From assembly GCA_017503325.1 (NCBI GenBank), contig JAFVTI010000040.1, forward strand, positions 1-32,929: 32,929 nt of DNA, written 5' to 3'. Positions 23,494 to 31,747 of this stretch are shown piece by piece. A program made the position numbers and the translations under genes. The notes under the pieces are model-generated. The model was not told the DNA's origin. It was given only the letters and a program-made list of their open reading frames with translations, and searched no databases. Each line of letters opens with the position of its first letter. The stretch's first letter is position 1. Origin of the DNA: Clostridia bacterium (lineage in GTDB: Bacteria > Bacillota > Clostridia > Oscillospirales > CAG-272).

Positions 23494-26400
23494 ATGCCAG
23501 ACGAATTCGTACATCTGCACCTGCACAGCGAATACAGCTTGCTGGACGGCGCCTGCCGCATTGCGGATATTCCCGCAAGAGCTGCCGAGTGCGGCCACCA
23601 TGCCGTTGCCATCACCGATCACGGCGCGATGTACGGCGTGGTCGAGTTTTACAAGGCCTGCAAGAAAGCGGGCATCAAGCCCATCATCGGCTGCGAGGTC
23701 TACGTGGCAAACGGCTCGCGCTATGGAAAATTCAAAAGTGCCGAGGCGGGAGCAAACCACCTGGTGCTGCTTTGCGAGAACCAAAAGGGCTATGAAAATC
23801 TGATCTCGCTTGTCTCCCGCGGCTTTACCGAGGGCTTTTACGGCAAGCCGCGCGTGGATATGGAGCTTTTGCGCACCCATCACGAGGGCTTGATTGCGCT
23901 CTCCGCCTGCCTTGCCGGCAAGATCCCGCGTCAGCTTTCCGCAGGCGACTATGCCGCCGCCAAGCAGACGGCAGAAGAATATGCCGCGCTGTTTGGCCGC
24001 GAAAACTTCTTTATCGAGCTGCAAAACCACGGCATGGTGGAGCAAAAGCAGATTCTGCCGCAGCTTTACCGCCTTGCAAAGGAATGCGGCCTTGGCGTGG
24101 TGGCTACCAACGACTGCCATTATCTGCGCCGTCGCGACGCCTCTACTCAGGCGATATTGATGTGCATTCAGACCAACTCGTCGATTGAGGACGGTCGCCC
24201 GATCGGCTTTGAAACAGACGAGTTTTACTACAAGGATACGGGCGAGATGCGCATGCTGTTCGGACAGTATGAGGGCGCACTTGAAAATACGGTCAGGATT
24301 GCCGATCGCTGCTCGGTCGAATTTGATTTTGACACGCTGTATCTGCCCAAATTCCCGTGCCCCGACGGCAAGGACTCGGTATCTTATTTGTACGAGCTTG
24401 CCGAGCAGGGCTTCGCCGCACGCGTGCAAAAGGGTCAGATCACCTTTGACTGTGCCCCCGAACAGGATTACCGCGACCGCATTGCCTATGAGCTTTCGGT
24501 CATCGAGCAGATGGGCTATGCCGATTATTTCCTGATCGTGCAGGACTATGTCAACTATGCCAAGAGCCGCGGAATCCCCGTAGGCCCGGGCAGAGGCTCG
24601 GGAGCGGGATCGCTGGTCGCGTTTGTGCTTGGCATTACCGACGTGGATTCGATCCGCTATGACCTCTTGTTTGAGCGTTTTCTCAATCCCGAGAGAGTCA
24701 GCATGCCTGATATTGATATTGACTTTTGCTACAACCGCCGCGACGAGGTGATCGACTACGTGGCAAAGCGTTACGGCCGCGAGCACGTCTCGCAGATCAT
24801 CACCTTCGGTACGCTGGCCGCACGCGCGGCCATCCGCGATTGCGGACGCGCCATGGGTATGCCGTACGCCGACGTGGACGTGATCGCCAAGGCCGTGCCC
24901 GCAGAGCTGAACATCACGCTGGAGCACGCGCTCAAAATGCCCGAGCTCAAGCAGCTGTATCATGCATCCGAAAAAAATCGCGAGCTGATCGATACCGCCA
25001 TGGCGCTGGAGGGTATGCCGCGTAACGTGTCTGTGCATGCTGCGGGTATCGTGATCACGGATCAGCCCGTCAGCAAATACGTGCCGCTCGCACACAGTAA
25101 CGGCACGGTCGTGACCCAGTTTGACATGGACACCATCGCAAGCCTGGGACTTCTGAAATTCGACTTTTTGGGGCTTCGCTATCTGACCATTATCAACGAC
25201 GCGCAGAATCAGATCCGCGAAAATCATCCCGATTTTGATATCACCCGCATCCCGTACGACGATAAGGAAACCTACGCGCTGATCGCCAAGGGCAATACCT
25301 CTGGCGTGTTCCAGCTTGAGTCAAGCGGCATCAAGCAGGTGCTTGTGCAGCTGCGCCCCGAGTGCTTTGAGGATATCATTGCGGTCATTGCACTTTATCG
25401 TCCCGGACCCATGGATTCGATCCCGCGCTATATCGAGTGCCGCCACGATCCCGCAAAGATCGAGTACGACACGCCACTTTTGGAGCCCATTTTGAAGGAA
25501 ACGTACGGCTGTGCGGTCTACCAGGAGCAGGTCATGCGCATTTTCCGCGAGGTGGCAGGGTACAGCTTTGGACATGCGGACATCGTGCGCCGCGCCATGT
25601 CCAAGAAAAAGGCAGACGTGCTGCAGGCCGAGCGCAAGGACTTTATCTCGGGCGCCGCGCAGCGCGGCGTGGACGAGGCGATCGCCACCAAGCTATTTGA
25701 CGACCTTGGCAATTTCGCCAACTACGCATTCAATAAATCGCACGCTGCTGCGTATGCGGTGCTGTCCTACAGAACCGCCTATCTCAAGGCGCACTATCCC
25801 TGTGAATACTTCTCGGCACTGCTGACCAGCGTGCTTGGAAATCAGACAAAAATTGCGGAATATATCGGAGAATGCAACAAGCGCGGCATTTCGGTGCTGC
25901 CGCCCGATATCAACTGCAGCCGCGCCGATTTTTACGGCAAGGACAACACCATCCGCTTCGGCCTTTTGGCACTCAAAAACGTGGGCGGTCAGTTTGTGGA
26001 TTCGCTTTGCCGTGAGCGAGAAGGGCATGATTTTGCATCCTTTGAGGACTTTGTGGAGCGCATGTCGGGTAAGGACATGAACAAACGCATGATCGAGGCC
26101 TTGATCAAGGCGGGCGCGTTTGATTCGCTCGGGGTCTATCGTTCCAGGCTGCTCTCGGTCTACGAGCAGATCATTGATACCGTGTCGCAGAAGAACCGCG
26201 ACAATATCGCAGGCCAGCTGGATATGTTCAGCATGGTGCCCGAGGTCAAGGCAAAGACCTCCTTCTCGTATCCGCAAATTCCCGAATATTCCAAAAGGGA
26301 AAAGCTGATGCTGGAAAAGGACGCGTCGGGCATGTATTTCTCGGGGCATTTGCTGGACGGCTACGATAAATGCATTGCCGATCTTAACACCGTGGATATT

Positions 26401-27084
26401 TCCGAGCTTGCGGACGAGACAGGCTCGCTGCTGCCCGACCGCGCACGCGTGCGCATCGCGGGCATGATCACGTCTGTGACCATCAAGACCACCAAGAACG
26501 ACCAACGTATGGCGTTCTTTACCGTAGAGGATCGCACGGGCGAGATCGAGTGTTTGATGTTTGCCAAGACCTATGAAAATCTTGGGCATCTGGTGCGCGT
26601 GGATAACGCTTTGTACGTCGAGGGCAATATCTCGGTGCGCGAGGAGGAAGCCCCCAAGGTGCTGGTCGGCACATCGGCCGAGCTTGTGGACGACGAGCAT
26701 TATACGCCCAAGCCTGCCGCAACCTCCGCACCTCACCGCACCCCCGTAGGGGCCGACGTCCCCGACGGCCCGCGTCGCACCGCCGCATCCAATCACCCCC
26801 CCGTAGGGGCCGACGTCCCCGACGGCCCGCGTCGTGCCGCCGACACCCCGCGTCCACCCAAAATCAAAAAACTCTACCTGCGCGTGCCGGATATGCAAAG
26901 TACCCCCTACCGCAAGGCACTCAACCTGGCAGAGATCTTTGACGAGGGTCTGACCGTGCCGCTGGTGTTCTACGACAACAGCGCAAAATCCTACGTGCCG
27001 CACCCCAAGGGCATCGCGCTCTCTCCCTTTGTCATGCAGCAGTTGATCGACCTTTTGGGCAAGGAAAACGTGATTTACCAATAA
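23494..27084 (+). CDS. dnaE: DNA polymerase III subunit alpha with repeat-derived insert
   Basis: Replicative polymerase subunit of the DnaE1 type, 1196 aa. It has the PHP domain (from HLHLHSEYSLLDGA, about 6), the palm Asp residues in MPDIDIDF (Asp406, Asp408) and KFDFLGL (Asp557), YRPGPMDSIPRYI, the fingers/thumb region, helix-hairpin-helix motifs (about 840-900) and an OB domain (about 985-1070) with GEIECLMFAKTY. Residues about 1083-1125 are a Pro/Arg/Ala-rich insert made of two copies of VGADVPDGPRR encoded by palindromic repeats. The ATG at 23494 has AAAGGAG nearby and begins the PHP domain; an upstream start would run through the repeat pair. Confidence 0.96.
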   Translation: MPDEFVHLHLHSEYSLLDGACRIADIPARAAECGHHAVAITDHGAMYGVVEFYKACKKAGIKPIIGCEVYVANGSRYGKFKSAEAGANHLVLLCENQKGYENLISLVSRGFTEGFYGKPRVDMELLRTHHEGLIALSACLAGKIPRQLSAGDYAAAKQTAEEYAALFGRENFFIELQNHGMVEQKQILPQLYRLAKECGLGVVATNDCHYLRRRDASTQAILMCIQTNSSIEDGRPIGFETDEFYYKDTGEMRMLFGQYEGALENTVRIADRCSVEFDFDTLYLPKFPCPDGKDSVSYLYELAEQGFAARVQKGQITFDCAPEQDYRDRIAYELSVIEQMGYADYFLIVQDYVNYAKSRGIPVGPGRGSGAGSLVAFVLGITDVDSIRYDLLFERFLNPERVSMPDIDIDFCYNRRDEVIDYVAKRYGREHVSQIITFGTLAARAAIRDCGRAMGMPYADVDVIAKAVPAELNITLEHALKMPELKQLYHASEKNRELIDTAMALEGMPRNVSVHAAGIVITDQPVSKYVPLAHSNGTVVTQFDMDTIASLGLLKFDFLGLRYLTIINDAQNQIRENHPDFDITRIPYDDKETYALIAKGNTSGVFQLESSGIKQVLVQLRPECFEDIIAVIALYRPGPMDSIPRYIECRHDPAKIEYDTPLLEPILKETYGCAVYQEQVMRIFREVAGYSFGHADIVRRAMSKKKADVLQAERKDFISGAAQRGVDEAIATKLFDDLGNFANYAFNKSHAAAYAVLSYRTAYLKAHYPCEYFSALLTSVLGNQTKIAEYIGECNKRGISVLPPDINCSRADFYGKDNTIRFGLLALKNVGGQFVDSLCREREGHDFASFEDFVERMSGKDMNKRMIEALIKAGAFDSLGVYRSRLLSVYEQIIDTVSQKNRDNIAGQLDMFSMVPEVKAKTSFSYPQIPEYSKREKLMLEKDASGMYFSGHLLDGYDKCIADLNTVDISELADETGSLLPDRARVRIAGMITSVTIKTTKNDQRMAFFTVEDRTGEIECLMFAKTYENLGHLVRVDNALYVEGNISVREEEAPKVLVGTSAELVDDEHYTPKPAATSAPHRTPVGADVPDGPRRTAASNHPPVGADVPDGPRRAADTPRPPKIKKLYLRVPDMQSTPYRKALNLAEIFDEGLTVPLVFYDNSAKSYVPHPKGIALSPFVMQQLIDLLGKENVIYQ
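26742..26777 (+). repeat. CGTAGGGGC-type palindrome inside dnaE, copy 4
   Basis: CCCCGTAGGGGCCGACG, a TCCC loop, then CGACGGCCCGC. The stem is GGGCCGACG with CGACGGCCC, with one A-A mismatch. It is translated in frame as VGADVPDGPRR. Confidence 0.75.
26799..26834 (+). repeat. CGTAGGGGC-type palindrome inside dnaE, copy 5
   Basis: Identical core to copy 4, exactly 57 bases (19 codons) downstream, so the reading frame is kept. The flanking bases differ slightly, suggesting a tandem duplication that has since diverged. Confidence 0.75.
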
Positions 27085-27087
27085 AAC

Positions 27088-27119
27088 AAAAACGACTGAC
27101 GCGAGCGTCAGTCGTTTTT
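27088..27119 (+). terminator. Terminator of dnaE
   Basis: A perfect 14-bp stem (27088-27101 with 27106-27119, loop CGAG) flanked by A and T runs, 4 bases after the dnaE stop. It could work in both directions. Confidence 0.9.
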
Positions 27120-27138
27120 GCGTTATCCAAGTGCACAT

Positions 27139-27167
27139 CGTAGGGCGGGGGCTTGCTCCCGCCCTCG
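27139..27167 (+). repeat. CGTAGGG-type palindrome, copy 6
   Basis: CGTAGGGCGGG, eight bases, then CCCGCCCTCG, followed by six T. The arms are a variant of the family, and the T run means this copy could also act as a terminator. Confidence 0.6.
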
Positions 27168-27189
27168 TTTTTTATGGCAGTGCGAACAA

Positions 27190-27270
27190 TGCGGACGTGC
27201 GCTGCAAAGCCGTCCCCGCAGGGGAAGGAAGGGCCCCGCAGCGTAGCGTAGCGGGAGGAAGGGGTTGTAC
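27190..27270. repeat. GC-rich repeat-like stretch between dnaE and the XRE regulator
   Basis: The stretch contains nested small inverted repeats: CCCC-GCA-GGGG (27213-27223) and CCCGC...GCGGG around AGCGTAGCGTA (about 27236-27255), with AGGAAGGG/GGAGGAAGGGG units. It resembles a second dispersed repeat class rather than a gene; no coding frame with a ribosome-binding site is present. The remaining bases up to 27362 hold nothing I can name. Confidence 0.35.
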
Positions 27271-27362
27271 TGAAATAGGATAAGCGCAGCTTTCACCTCC
27301 GATTTTCCAACCAAACGGAGATTTTGATTGATTTTTTGTTTGCAAAGTCTCTGACAAGTCGC

Positions 27363-27391
27363 TTTACCTTTTGTCGCACGTGTGTTATAAT
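27363..27391 (+). promoter_or_regulatory. Probable promoter of the XRE regulator
   Basis: TTTACC (27363-27368, weak -35), a 17-bp spacer and TATAAT (27386-27391). CACGTG (27377-27382) lies in the spacer, as in the flotillin promoter. Confidence 0.5.
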
Positions 27392-27421
27392 AAAATCATC
27401 CGAGAGAAGGGGGATTTGGGT

Positions 27422-28288
27422 ATGTCAATGGGAAAGAGTATTGCTTATTTCAGAAAAAGCAGGGGATTTACACAAGAAGAATTGGGGCAGAAGATCGGAG
27501 TGACCAATCAAGCCGTATCAAAATGGGAATCGGAAACCTCTATGCCTGACGTGATGAGTCTGCCCATCATCGCAAATGCGCTGGATATTACCTTGGATGA
27601 TTTGTTTGCAGAAACCATCGATCAGACTTTAGCATCGGGATCAAAGGTTTTCAATGAAAAAGCCGTACACGATTTCCCGCAGGATGCACAAGCCAAGATC
27701 ATAGATTCCTTGTGCCGACAAACCAATTTGGTGAATTGTCATTCGTGGGATTTTTTGAAAGCGGAGCAGAGCTCCCGGACAAAACAGTACGATCAAATAC
27801 GACCGTTTTATACAATGTGCTGCCTGTCCGATCAGGCAGGTGCTGCATTCGTATCAAATACGCTTTCCATGATCGACTCGGATATTTTGCCAACCGAGAT
27901 CGGCTCCGCGTTTGATCAGCCGGAAACCGCCTTGGGGATGAAAAAACTATCGGATCCGAACGTAAGGCGGCTGCTTTCTCATATTTGCAATGAATATTTT
28001 CGGAGCGATGCGCCGTTTGATGATCGGAATCCCGAATATTTTACGATCCATATTCGCCCGGATGAGCTTTCGCGACACCTTGGAATTTCCACGGATGATA
28101 TACTGGAAGCTTTGGAAAAACTGATCTCCTTGCACATCGTTGATTTGGAAACAAATGATGGCACACGTTATATGCTCCACAAAATCAAGGCAATCGAGGC
28201 AGCAGTCACGTTCCGATTGATAGAAAGATTCATTCACAATCAGGCCGGCTTTGGCTGCGGCGAGTTCTTTGCGCTGGCACAATATTAA
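27422..28288 (+). CDS. XRE-family helix-turn-helix regulator with C-terminal winged-helix-like region
   Basis: A 288-aa DNA-binding protein. Residues about 5-60 are an XRE/Cro-type HTH (FTQEELGQKIGVTNQAVSKW, then MPDVMSLPIIANALDITLDDLF). After a linker of unknown fold, residues about 215-265 (RPDELSRHLGISTDDILEAL and the following strand) look like a second, winged HTH. The function is unknown. The ATG at 27422 has AAGGGGG at 27407-27413. Its codon use is richer in A/T-ending codons than its neighbours, and repeats lie on both sides, which suggests acquisition or relocation. A terminator follows at 28381. Confidence 0.85.
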   Translation: MSMGKSIAYFRKSRGFTQEELGQKIGVTNQAVSKWESETSMPDVMSLPIIANALDITLDDLFAETIDQTLASGSKVFNEKAVHDFPQDAQAKIIDSLCRQTNLVNCHSWDFLKAEQSSRTKQYDQIRPFYTMCCLSDQAGAAFVSNTLSMIDSDILPTEIGSAFDQPETALGMKKLSDPNVRRLLSHICNEYFRSDAPFDDRNPEYFTIHIRPDELSRHLGISTDDILEALEKLISLHIVDLETNDGTRYMLHKIKAIEAAVTFRLIERFIHNQAGFGCGEFFALAQY

Positions 28289-28310
28289 ATGGTAAAATCT
28301 GAAACAAAAA

Positions 28311-28354
28311 GCGGGCGAATATTTCGGCTTTGCCGAAATTCGATCACCCCTACG
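28311..28354 (-). repeat. CGTAGGGG-type palindrome, copy 7
   Basis: In minus orientation: CGTAGGGGTGAT leads into a hairpin with arms ATTTCGGC and GCCGAAAT and ends GCCCGC. It is a longer and diverged member of the family, 22 bases after the XRE regulator stop. Confidence 0.6.
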
Positions 28355-28380
28355 GCAACCAATAAGAATAATTGACAAAC

Positions 28381-28414
28381 ACGGACTGCATCCATGTGAT
28401 ACAGTCCGTTTTTT
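28381..28414 (+). terminator. Terminator downstream of the XRE regulator
   Basis: ACGGACTG (28381-28388) pairs with CAGTCCGT (28402-28409) and is followed by a run of T to 28414. Confidence 0.8.
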
Positions 28415-28449
28415 GCACGAATTGCTATGCTGATTCGGAGCAGCTTGTT

Positions 28450-28729
28450 TAGCCGAACGGGAGCCGAACCAAGTTGGTTTTGACGTGCAGATTTTCCCGA
28501 TCCCTGCATCATTTCCCTTGGACATATTGCCTATATGCCCTGCGGGAAAAGCTATGGGGCTCGAAAAAATCTGCAGCGTCAAAACTGCGCGCACCCGACG
28601 GCGAATGCATTTTTGATAGATTTTGGTGTGATTTTGCGCAGCAAGATACAAATCTTGCAAGCAAAAGCACGCCGGAAGATGCGAAAATGCATCGCCGTCG
28701 GGCAATTCGGTTCGGTTCCCGTTCGGCTA
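28450..28729. repeat. 280-nt structured element with 21-bp terminal inverted repeats (three-way junction)
   Basis: Outer arms 28450-28470 and 28709-28729 pair over all 21 positions (one G-U). Inside lie two long nested stems: 28478-28495 with 28566-28584 (one bulge; inner TTTCCC/GGGAAA pair at 28512 and 28544) and 28594-28613 with 28684-28702 (one bulged A). The latter encloses a hairpin, 28624-28673, with segments GGTGTG/CACGCC, TTTTGC/GCAAAA and GCAAGAT/ATCTTGC. The unpaired joints are only 7, 9 and 6 bases. There is no convincing gene on either strand. It may be a MITE-like mobile repeat or a structured RNA. The right arm contains the stop codon of the BofC-like gene. Confidence 0.7.
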
Positions 28730-29263
28730 CCCCGAATAGTCCTCGATCAGCGCGTTGAGCTCGTCTTCACCGTTGATCACAATTCCCACGGCCAGCTGCT
28801 CGCGGTCTGTGCGGGGCAGAGTGGCGACCGCTACGTTGAGCGTGCGAACGAGTGCTCCTGATTGGTCAAATATTGCGATCTGACCGTTGACAGATTTCAC
28901 CGTATAAACGGCAGCCGCAACGGTGGATTCCTCCGGGCTTGGCTTGTCCTGCTTGAGCGCGTCGGCGGTGTCCTGCTCCAGCTTTTCGGTGGTCTCTTCA
29001 CCTTGCGCCGGCGTTTCGGTCTCGGGCTCGGTGGCGTCTTGCGACGCTTGCGCGCCGTCCAGATAGTTCAGCGCGTCCGCAAAGGCCTGCTTGGAGCTGT
29101 TCAGCTGCGCGTGCAGGGAACTTAATGCAGTAATGACAGAGGAACGGTAATCGCGGAAGGATTCGGCCACGTTGCCGGCAATCACCGCGCATACAACCGA
29201 TGCGCCCACCGACAAAATAGTAACGCATAGCAAAACGGCAAAGGCAATTTTCAATGATTTCAT
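28727..29263 (-). CDS. BofC C-terminal-domain protein, membrane-anchored
   Basis: A 178-aa protein with one N-terminal membrane helix (about 5-32), a helical segment, an acidic low-complexity linker (about 75-110, rich in Glu, Thr and Gln) and a C-terminal domain (about 118-178) with YTVKSVNGQIAIFDQSG, LPRTDREQLAVGI and a final LIEDYSG. This matches the BofC C-terminal domain, known from the forespore protein that controls the sigma-K checkpoint in Bacillus. No BofC N-terminal domain is seen, so the exact role is uncertain. The ATG at 29263 has GTGAGGT upstream. The stop codon lies in the outer arm of the structured element. Confidence 0.82.
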   Translation of the reverse strand: MKSLKIAFAVLLCVTILSVGASVVCAVIAGNVAESFRDYRSSVITALSSLHAQLNSSKQAFADALNYLDGAQASQDATEPETETPAQGEETTEKLEQDTADALKQDKPSPEESTVAAAVYTVKSVNGQIAIFDQSGALVRTLNVAVATLPRTDREQLAVGIVINGEDELNALIEDYSG

Positions 29264-29350
29264 GCTTGTACCTCACTTTTTTTGTTGCATGATTATTCTT
29301 GCCCGATTTGGCGGGTCTATGCAAATCGAGGGAGAAAAACGGGAGGACGC

Positions 29351-31708
29351 ATGAAAAGATTTCTGAAATTTACGGCGATTTTGCTGGTGCTTGCTCTCGC
29401 GCTTGCCGTGCTTGGCGGCATTGCAGCGTGCATTGCACTCAAGCCATATGCCGACAGTCGCGTGGACGACGCGCTTTTGCACGTGGCGCGCCACGGCGGC
29501 ACCTCGCGCCTGTACGTGTACGATTTTTCCGACCGCGCAGCAAGAGAGGGAAGCGTGCGCGAGATCGGCCCGCTTTGCGGCGGCAATACCTATTATGAAT
29601 ACGCGGCAATCGACAAGATCCCCGCGCCCATGATCGATGCCTTTGTAGCTGTTGAGGACAAGCGATTCTGGGAGCACGAGGGGGTGGATTTTCTGCGCAC
29701 GGGCGAGGCGGCAATCGCGTATCTGCAAAAAAAGCTGCTTGGCAAGGGAGGCAGATCGTTCGGCGCATCCACCATTACCCAGCAGCTGGTCAAGAATCTG
29801 ACGGGTGACGACCGCGTCAGCATTGACCGCAAGCTGACCGAGATGTTTTGCGCCCTGGATCTGGAGCGACGCGCGGACAAGCGGGAGGTGCTTGAAATGT
29901 ACCTCAACGTCATCAACTTGGCCGACGGCTGCCGCGGCGTGGGAGCGGCGGCAAAGCATTATTTTTCAAAGGATATTTCCGCGCTTTCGGTGGGTGAATG
30001 TGCCTGCATTGCCGCCATTACCAACAATCCCGTGCGCTACAATCCCATCACGCACCCCGAGCAGAACGAGCAGCGCAGACAGCTTATCCTTTCCTGCATG
30101 CTTGCGCAGGGGTATCTGGACGAGCAGTCCTACCTTGACGCCGCACAGCCCGTCGCGCTTGCTCCCGAGGTGTCAAGGGGCAGCCGCGTGGCGTCGTGGT
30201 ACGAGGACATGGTGGTGGGCGACGTGATCAACGATCTGTGCGCAACCTACGGTTACAGCCGCGCAGCGGCATCCAATATGGTATACAGCGGCGGCTTGCG
30301 CATTTACGCCGCCATGGACGAGCGCGTGCAGAATATTCTGGAGGAATATTACGCGACCACCGACATTTTCAGTAAACAGGAGCGTTCTGCTATGATGATC
30401 ATTGACCCGCACACGGGGGATATTCTCGGCGTGGCGGGCGCAATCGGCCAAAAGGGCGCAAACCGCTTGCAGAATTACGCAACCGATACAAGGCTGCCCC
30501 CCGGCTCTGCCATCAAGCCACTCTCGGTCTACGCGCCCGCGCTGGAGCGCGGCATTATCAACTGGGCAAGCGTGTATGACGACGTGCCGCTCAGGTTCGT
30601 GGGCAACACCCCTTGGCCGCGTAACGCACACTATGCCTATCACGGCCTGACCACGGTAGCCACCGCACTTGCCGAGTCGGTCAACACGGTGGCGGTTGAG
30701 ATTCTGGAGGACGTGGGCAGGGAAAGATCGCTCTCCTTTTTGCGCGATCGGCTGGGCATGCAATCTCTGACCGATTCGGACATGACGCAAGCGGGGCTTG
30801 CGCTGGGGCAGTTTGCGCACGGCGTGACCCTGCGCGAGCTGACCGATGCCTATACCGTCTTTCTGGACGGTAATTATATGCCGTGGCGCTCCTATTTCCA
30901 TGTCACGGACGCGGACGGCACGGTGATGCTGAGCAACACGGTAGCACCCGAGCGGGTGCTTTCACGCGAAAACGCTGCCATTATGACCAAAATGATGCAG
31001 GGCGTGGTCAGCGAGGGCACGGCGCGCGGCAAGGTGAGCCTTGCCCGCCGCGTGCAGGTGGCAGGCAAGACGGGCACGACACAAAGGGGCGTGGACCGCT
31101 GGTTCGTGGGGTACACGCCTGCTGCGGTGGGCGGCGTCTGGACGGGCTACGACTACCCTTCGTACGAGCAGAGCATTGAAGGCAACGTCAGCATCACGGT
31201 GTGGGACGAGGTCATGACGCGGCTTTATGACGCGGGCATCTTTGAAGGTAGCCCCGATGTATTTTCCGTGCCGAAAACCGTGCACAGATACGCGTACTGT
31301 GCCGATTCGGGACATCTGCCCGGCTATGCCTGCACGTGCGACTTGCGCGGTGACCGCACGCGCGTCGGGTATTTTACGACGACAAACAGGCCGCATACGC
31401 TTTGCAGCACGCACGAGCTTGTGTGCTACGACACGCTGTTTGGCGGCGTGGCAGGTCCCGATTGCCCGCTGGAAGCCTTACGCGACGCAGGACTTCTGCG
31501 CGGATTCCGCAGCTTTGACCGTGAGGTGTATATCAAGGACGCGCCTTACTTCTTGTGGGATGCACCGCCCGCAGAAGGGGAATATCGCGGCACGTGGTAT
31601 GCAACGCCCTCCAAGACTTTGCCGTGTCCGGCTCATACGCGTATGGAAAATGATACGGAGCAAACCGACGAATCCGAGCAAATCTATGAATCAGAGCGAG
31701 CAGAATAA
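29351..31708 (+). CDS. Class A penicillin-binding protein (transglycosylase/transpeptidase)
   Basis: A bifunctional peptidoglycan synthase of 785 aa. After a short cytoplasmic tail and a membrane anchor (about 8-30) comes the GT51 domain with EDKRFWEHEG (catalytic Glu102), GASTITQQLVKN and the RKLTEM...EMYLN motif. The transpeptidase domain carries the nucleophile Ser in GSAIKP, the SVN triad and KTGTT. The C terminus is a short Glu/Ser-rich tail. The ATG at 29351 has GGGAGG at 29341-29346 and begins at the membrane anchor. It is divergent from the BofC-like gene. A stem-loop separates it from the TspO gene. Confidence 0.95.
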   Translation: MKRFLKFTAILLVLALALAVLGGIAACIALKPYADSRVDDALLHVARHGGTSRLYVYDFSDRAAREGSVREIGPLCGGNTYYEYAAIDKIPAPMIDAFVAVEDKRFWEHEGVDFLRTGEAAIAYLQKKLLGKGGRSFGASTITQQLVKNLTGDDRVSIDRKLTEMFCALDLERRADKREVLEMYLNVINLADGCRGVGAAAKHYFSKDISALSVGECACIAAITNNPVRYNPITHPEQNEQRRQLILSCMLAQGYLDEQSYLDAAQPVALAPEVSRGSRVASWYEDMVVGDVINDLCATYGYSRAAASNMVYSGGLRIYAAMDERVQNILEEYYATTDIFSKQERSAMMIIDPHTGDILGVAGAIGQKGANRLQNYATDTRLPPGSAIKPLSVYAPALERGIINWASVYDDVPLRFVGNTPWPRNAHYAYHGLTTVATALAESVNTVAVEILEDVGRERSLSFLRDRLGMQSLTDSDMTQAGLALGQFAHGVTLRELTDAYTVFLDGNYMPWRSYFHVTDADGTVMLSNTVAPERVLSRENAAIMTKMMQGVVSEGTARGKVSLARRVQVAGKTGTTQRGVDRWFVGYTPAAVGGVWTGYDYPSYEQSIEGNVSITVWDEVMTRLYDAGIFEGSPDVFSVPKTVHRYAYCADSGHLPGYACTCDLRGDRTRVGYFTTTNRPHTLCSTHELVCYDTLFGGVAGPDCPLEALRDAGLLRGFRSFDREVYIKDAPYFLWDAPPAEGEYRGTWYATPSKTLPCPAHTRMENDTEQTDESEQIYESERAE

Positions 31709-31714
31709 ACAAAC

Positions 31715-31747
31715 CACCCCATGCATACTTTGTATGGGGTGATTTTT
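31715..31747 (+). terminator. Stem-loop between the PBP and TspO genes
   Basis: CACCCCAT (31715-31722) pairs with ATGGGGTG (31734-31741), followed by ATTTTT. It may be a terminator. The right arm is also the only Shine-Dalgarno candidate for the next gene. Confidence 0.6.

Noticed and set aside
23350..25227. Long open frame on the minus strand opposite dnaE
   Set aside because: It is antisense to a conserved polymerase gene and rich in His, Arg and Val as typical of shadow frames. The same holds for 25693-27138, 10199-11695 and 16948-18441.
26742..26834. Possible CRISPR-like or minisatellite array
   Set aside because: There are only two units with a 57-base period, in frame in dnaE, and each is a palindrome of a dispersed family.
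28415..28449. Promoter for a plus-strand RNA from the structured element
   Set aside because: TTGCAC at about 28413 has no -10 at a suitable distance, so I do not list a promoter.
27947..28705. Minus-strand open frame of 252 codons across the XRE gene end and the structured element
   Set aside because: It overlaps the XRE regulator in antisense, crosses a terminator and a repeat, and has no ribosome-binding site. The coding look comes from the structured repeat.
29264..29350. Sporulation promoter for the BofC-like gene (GCATA about 17 bases before AAGAATA, minus strand)
   Set aside because: The match to the sigma-G consensus is too poor at the -10 to list.
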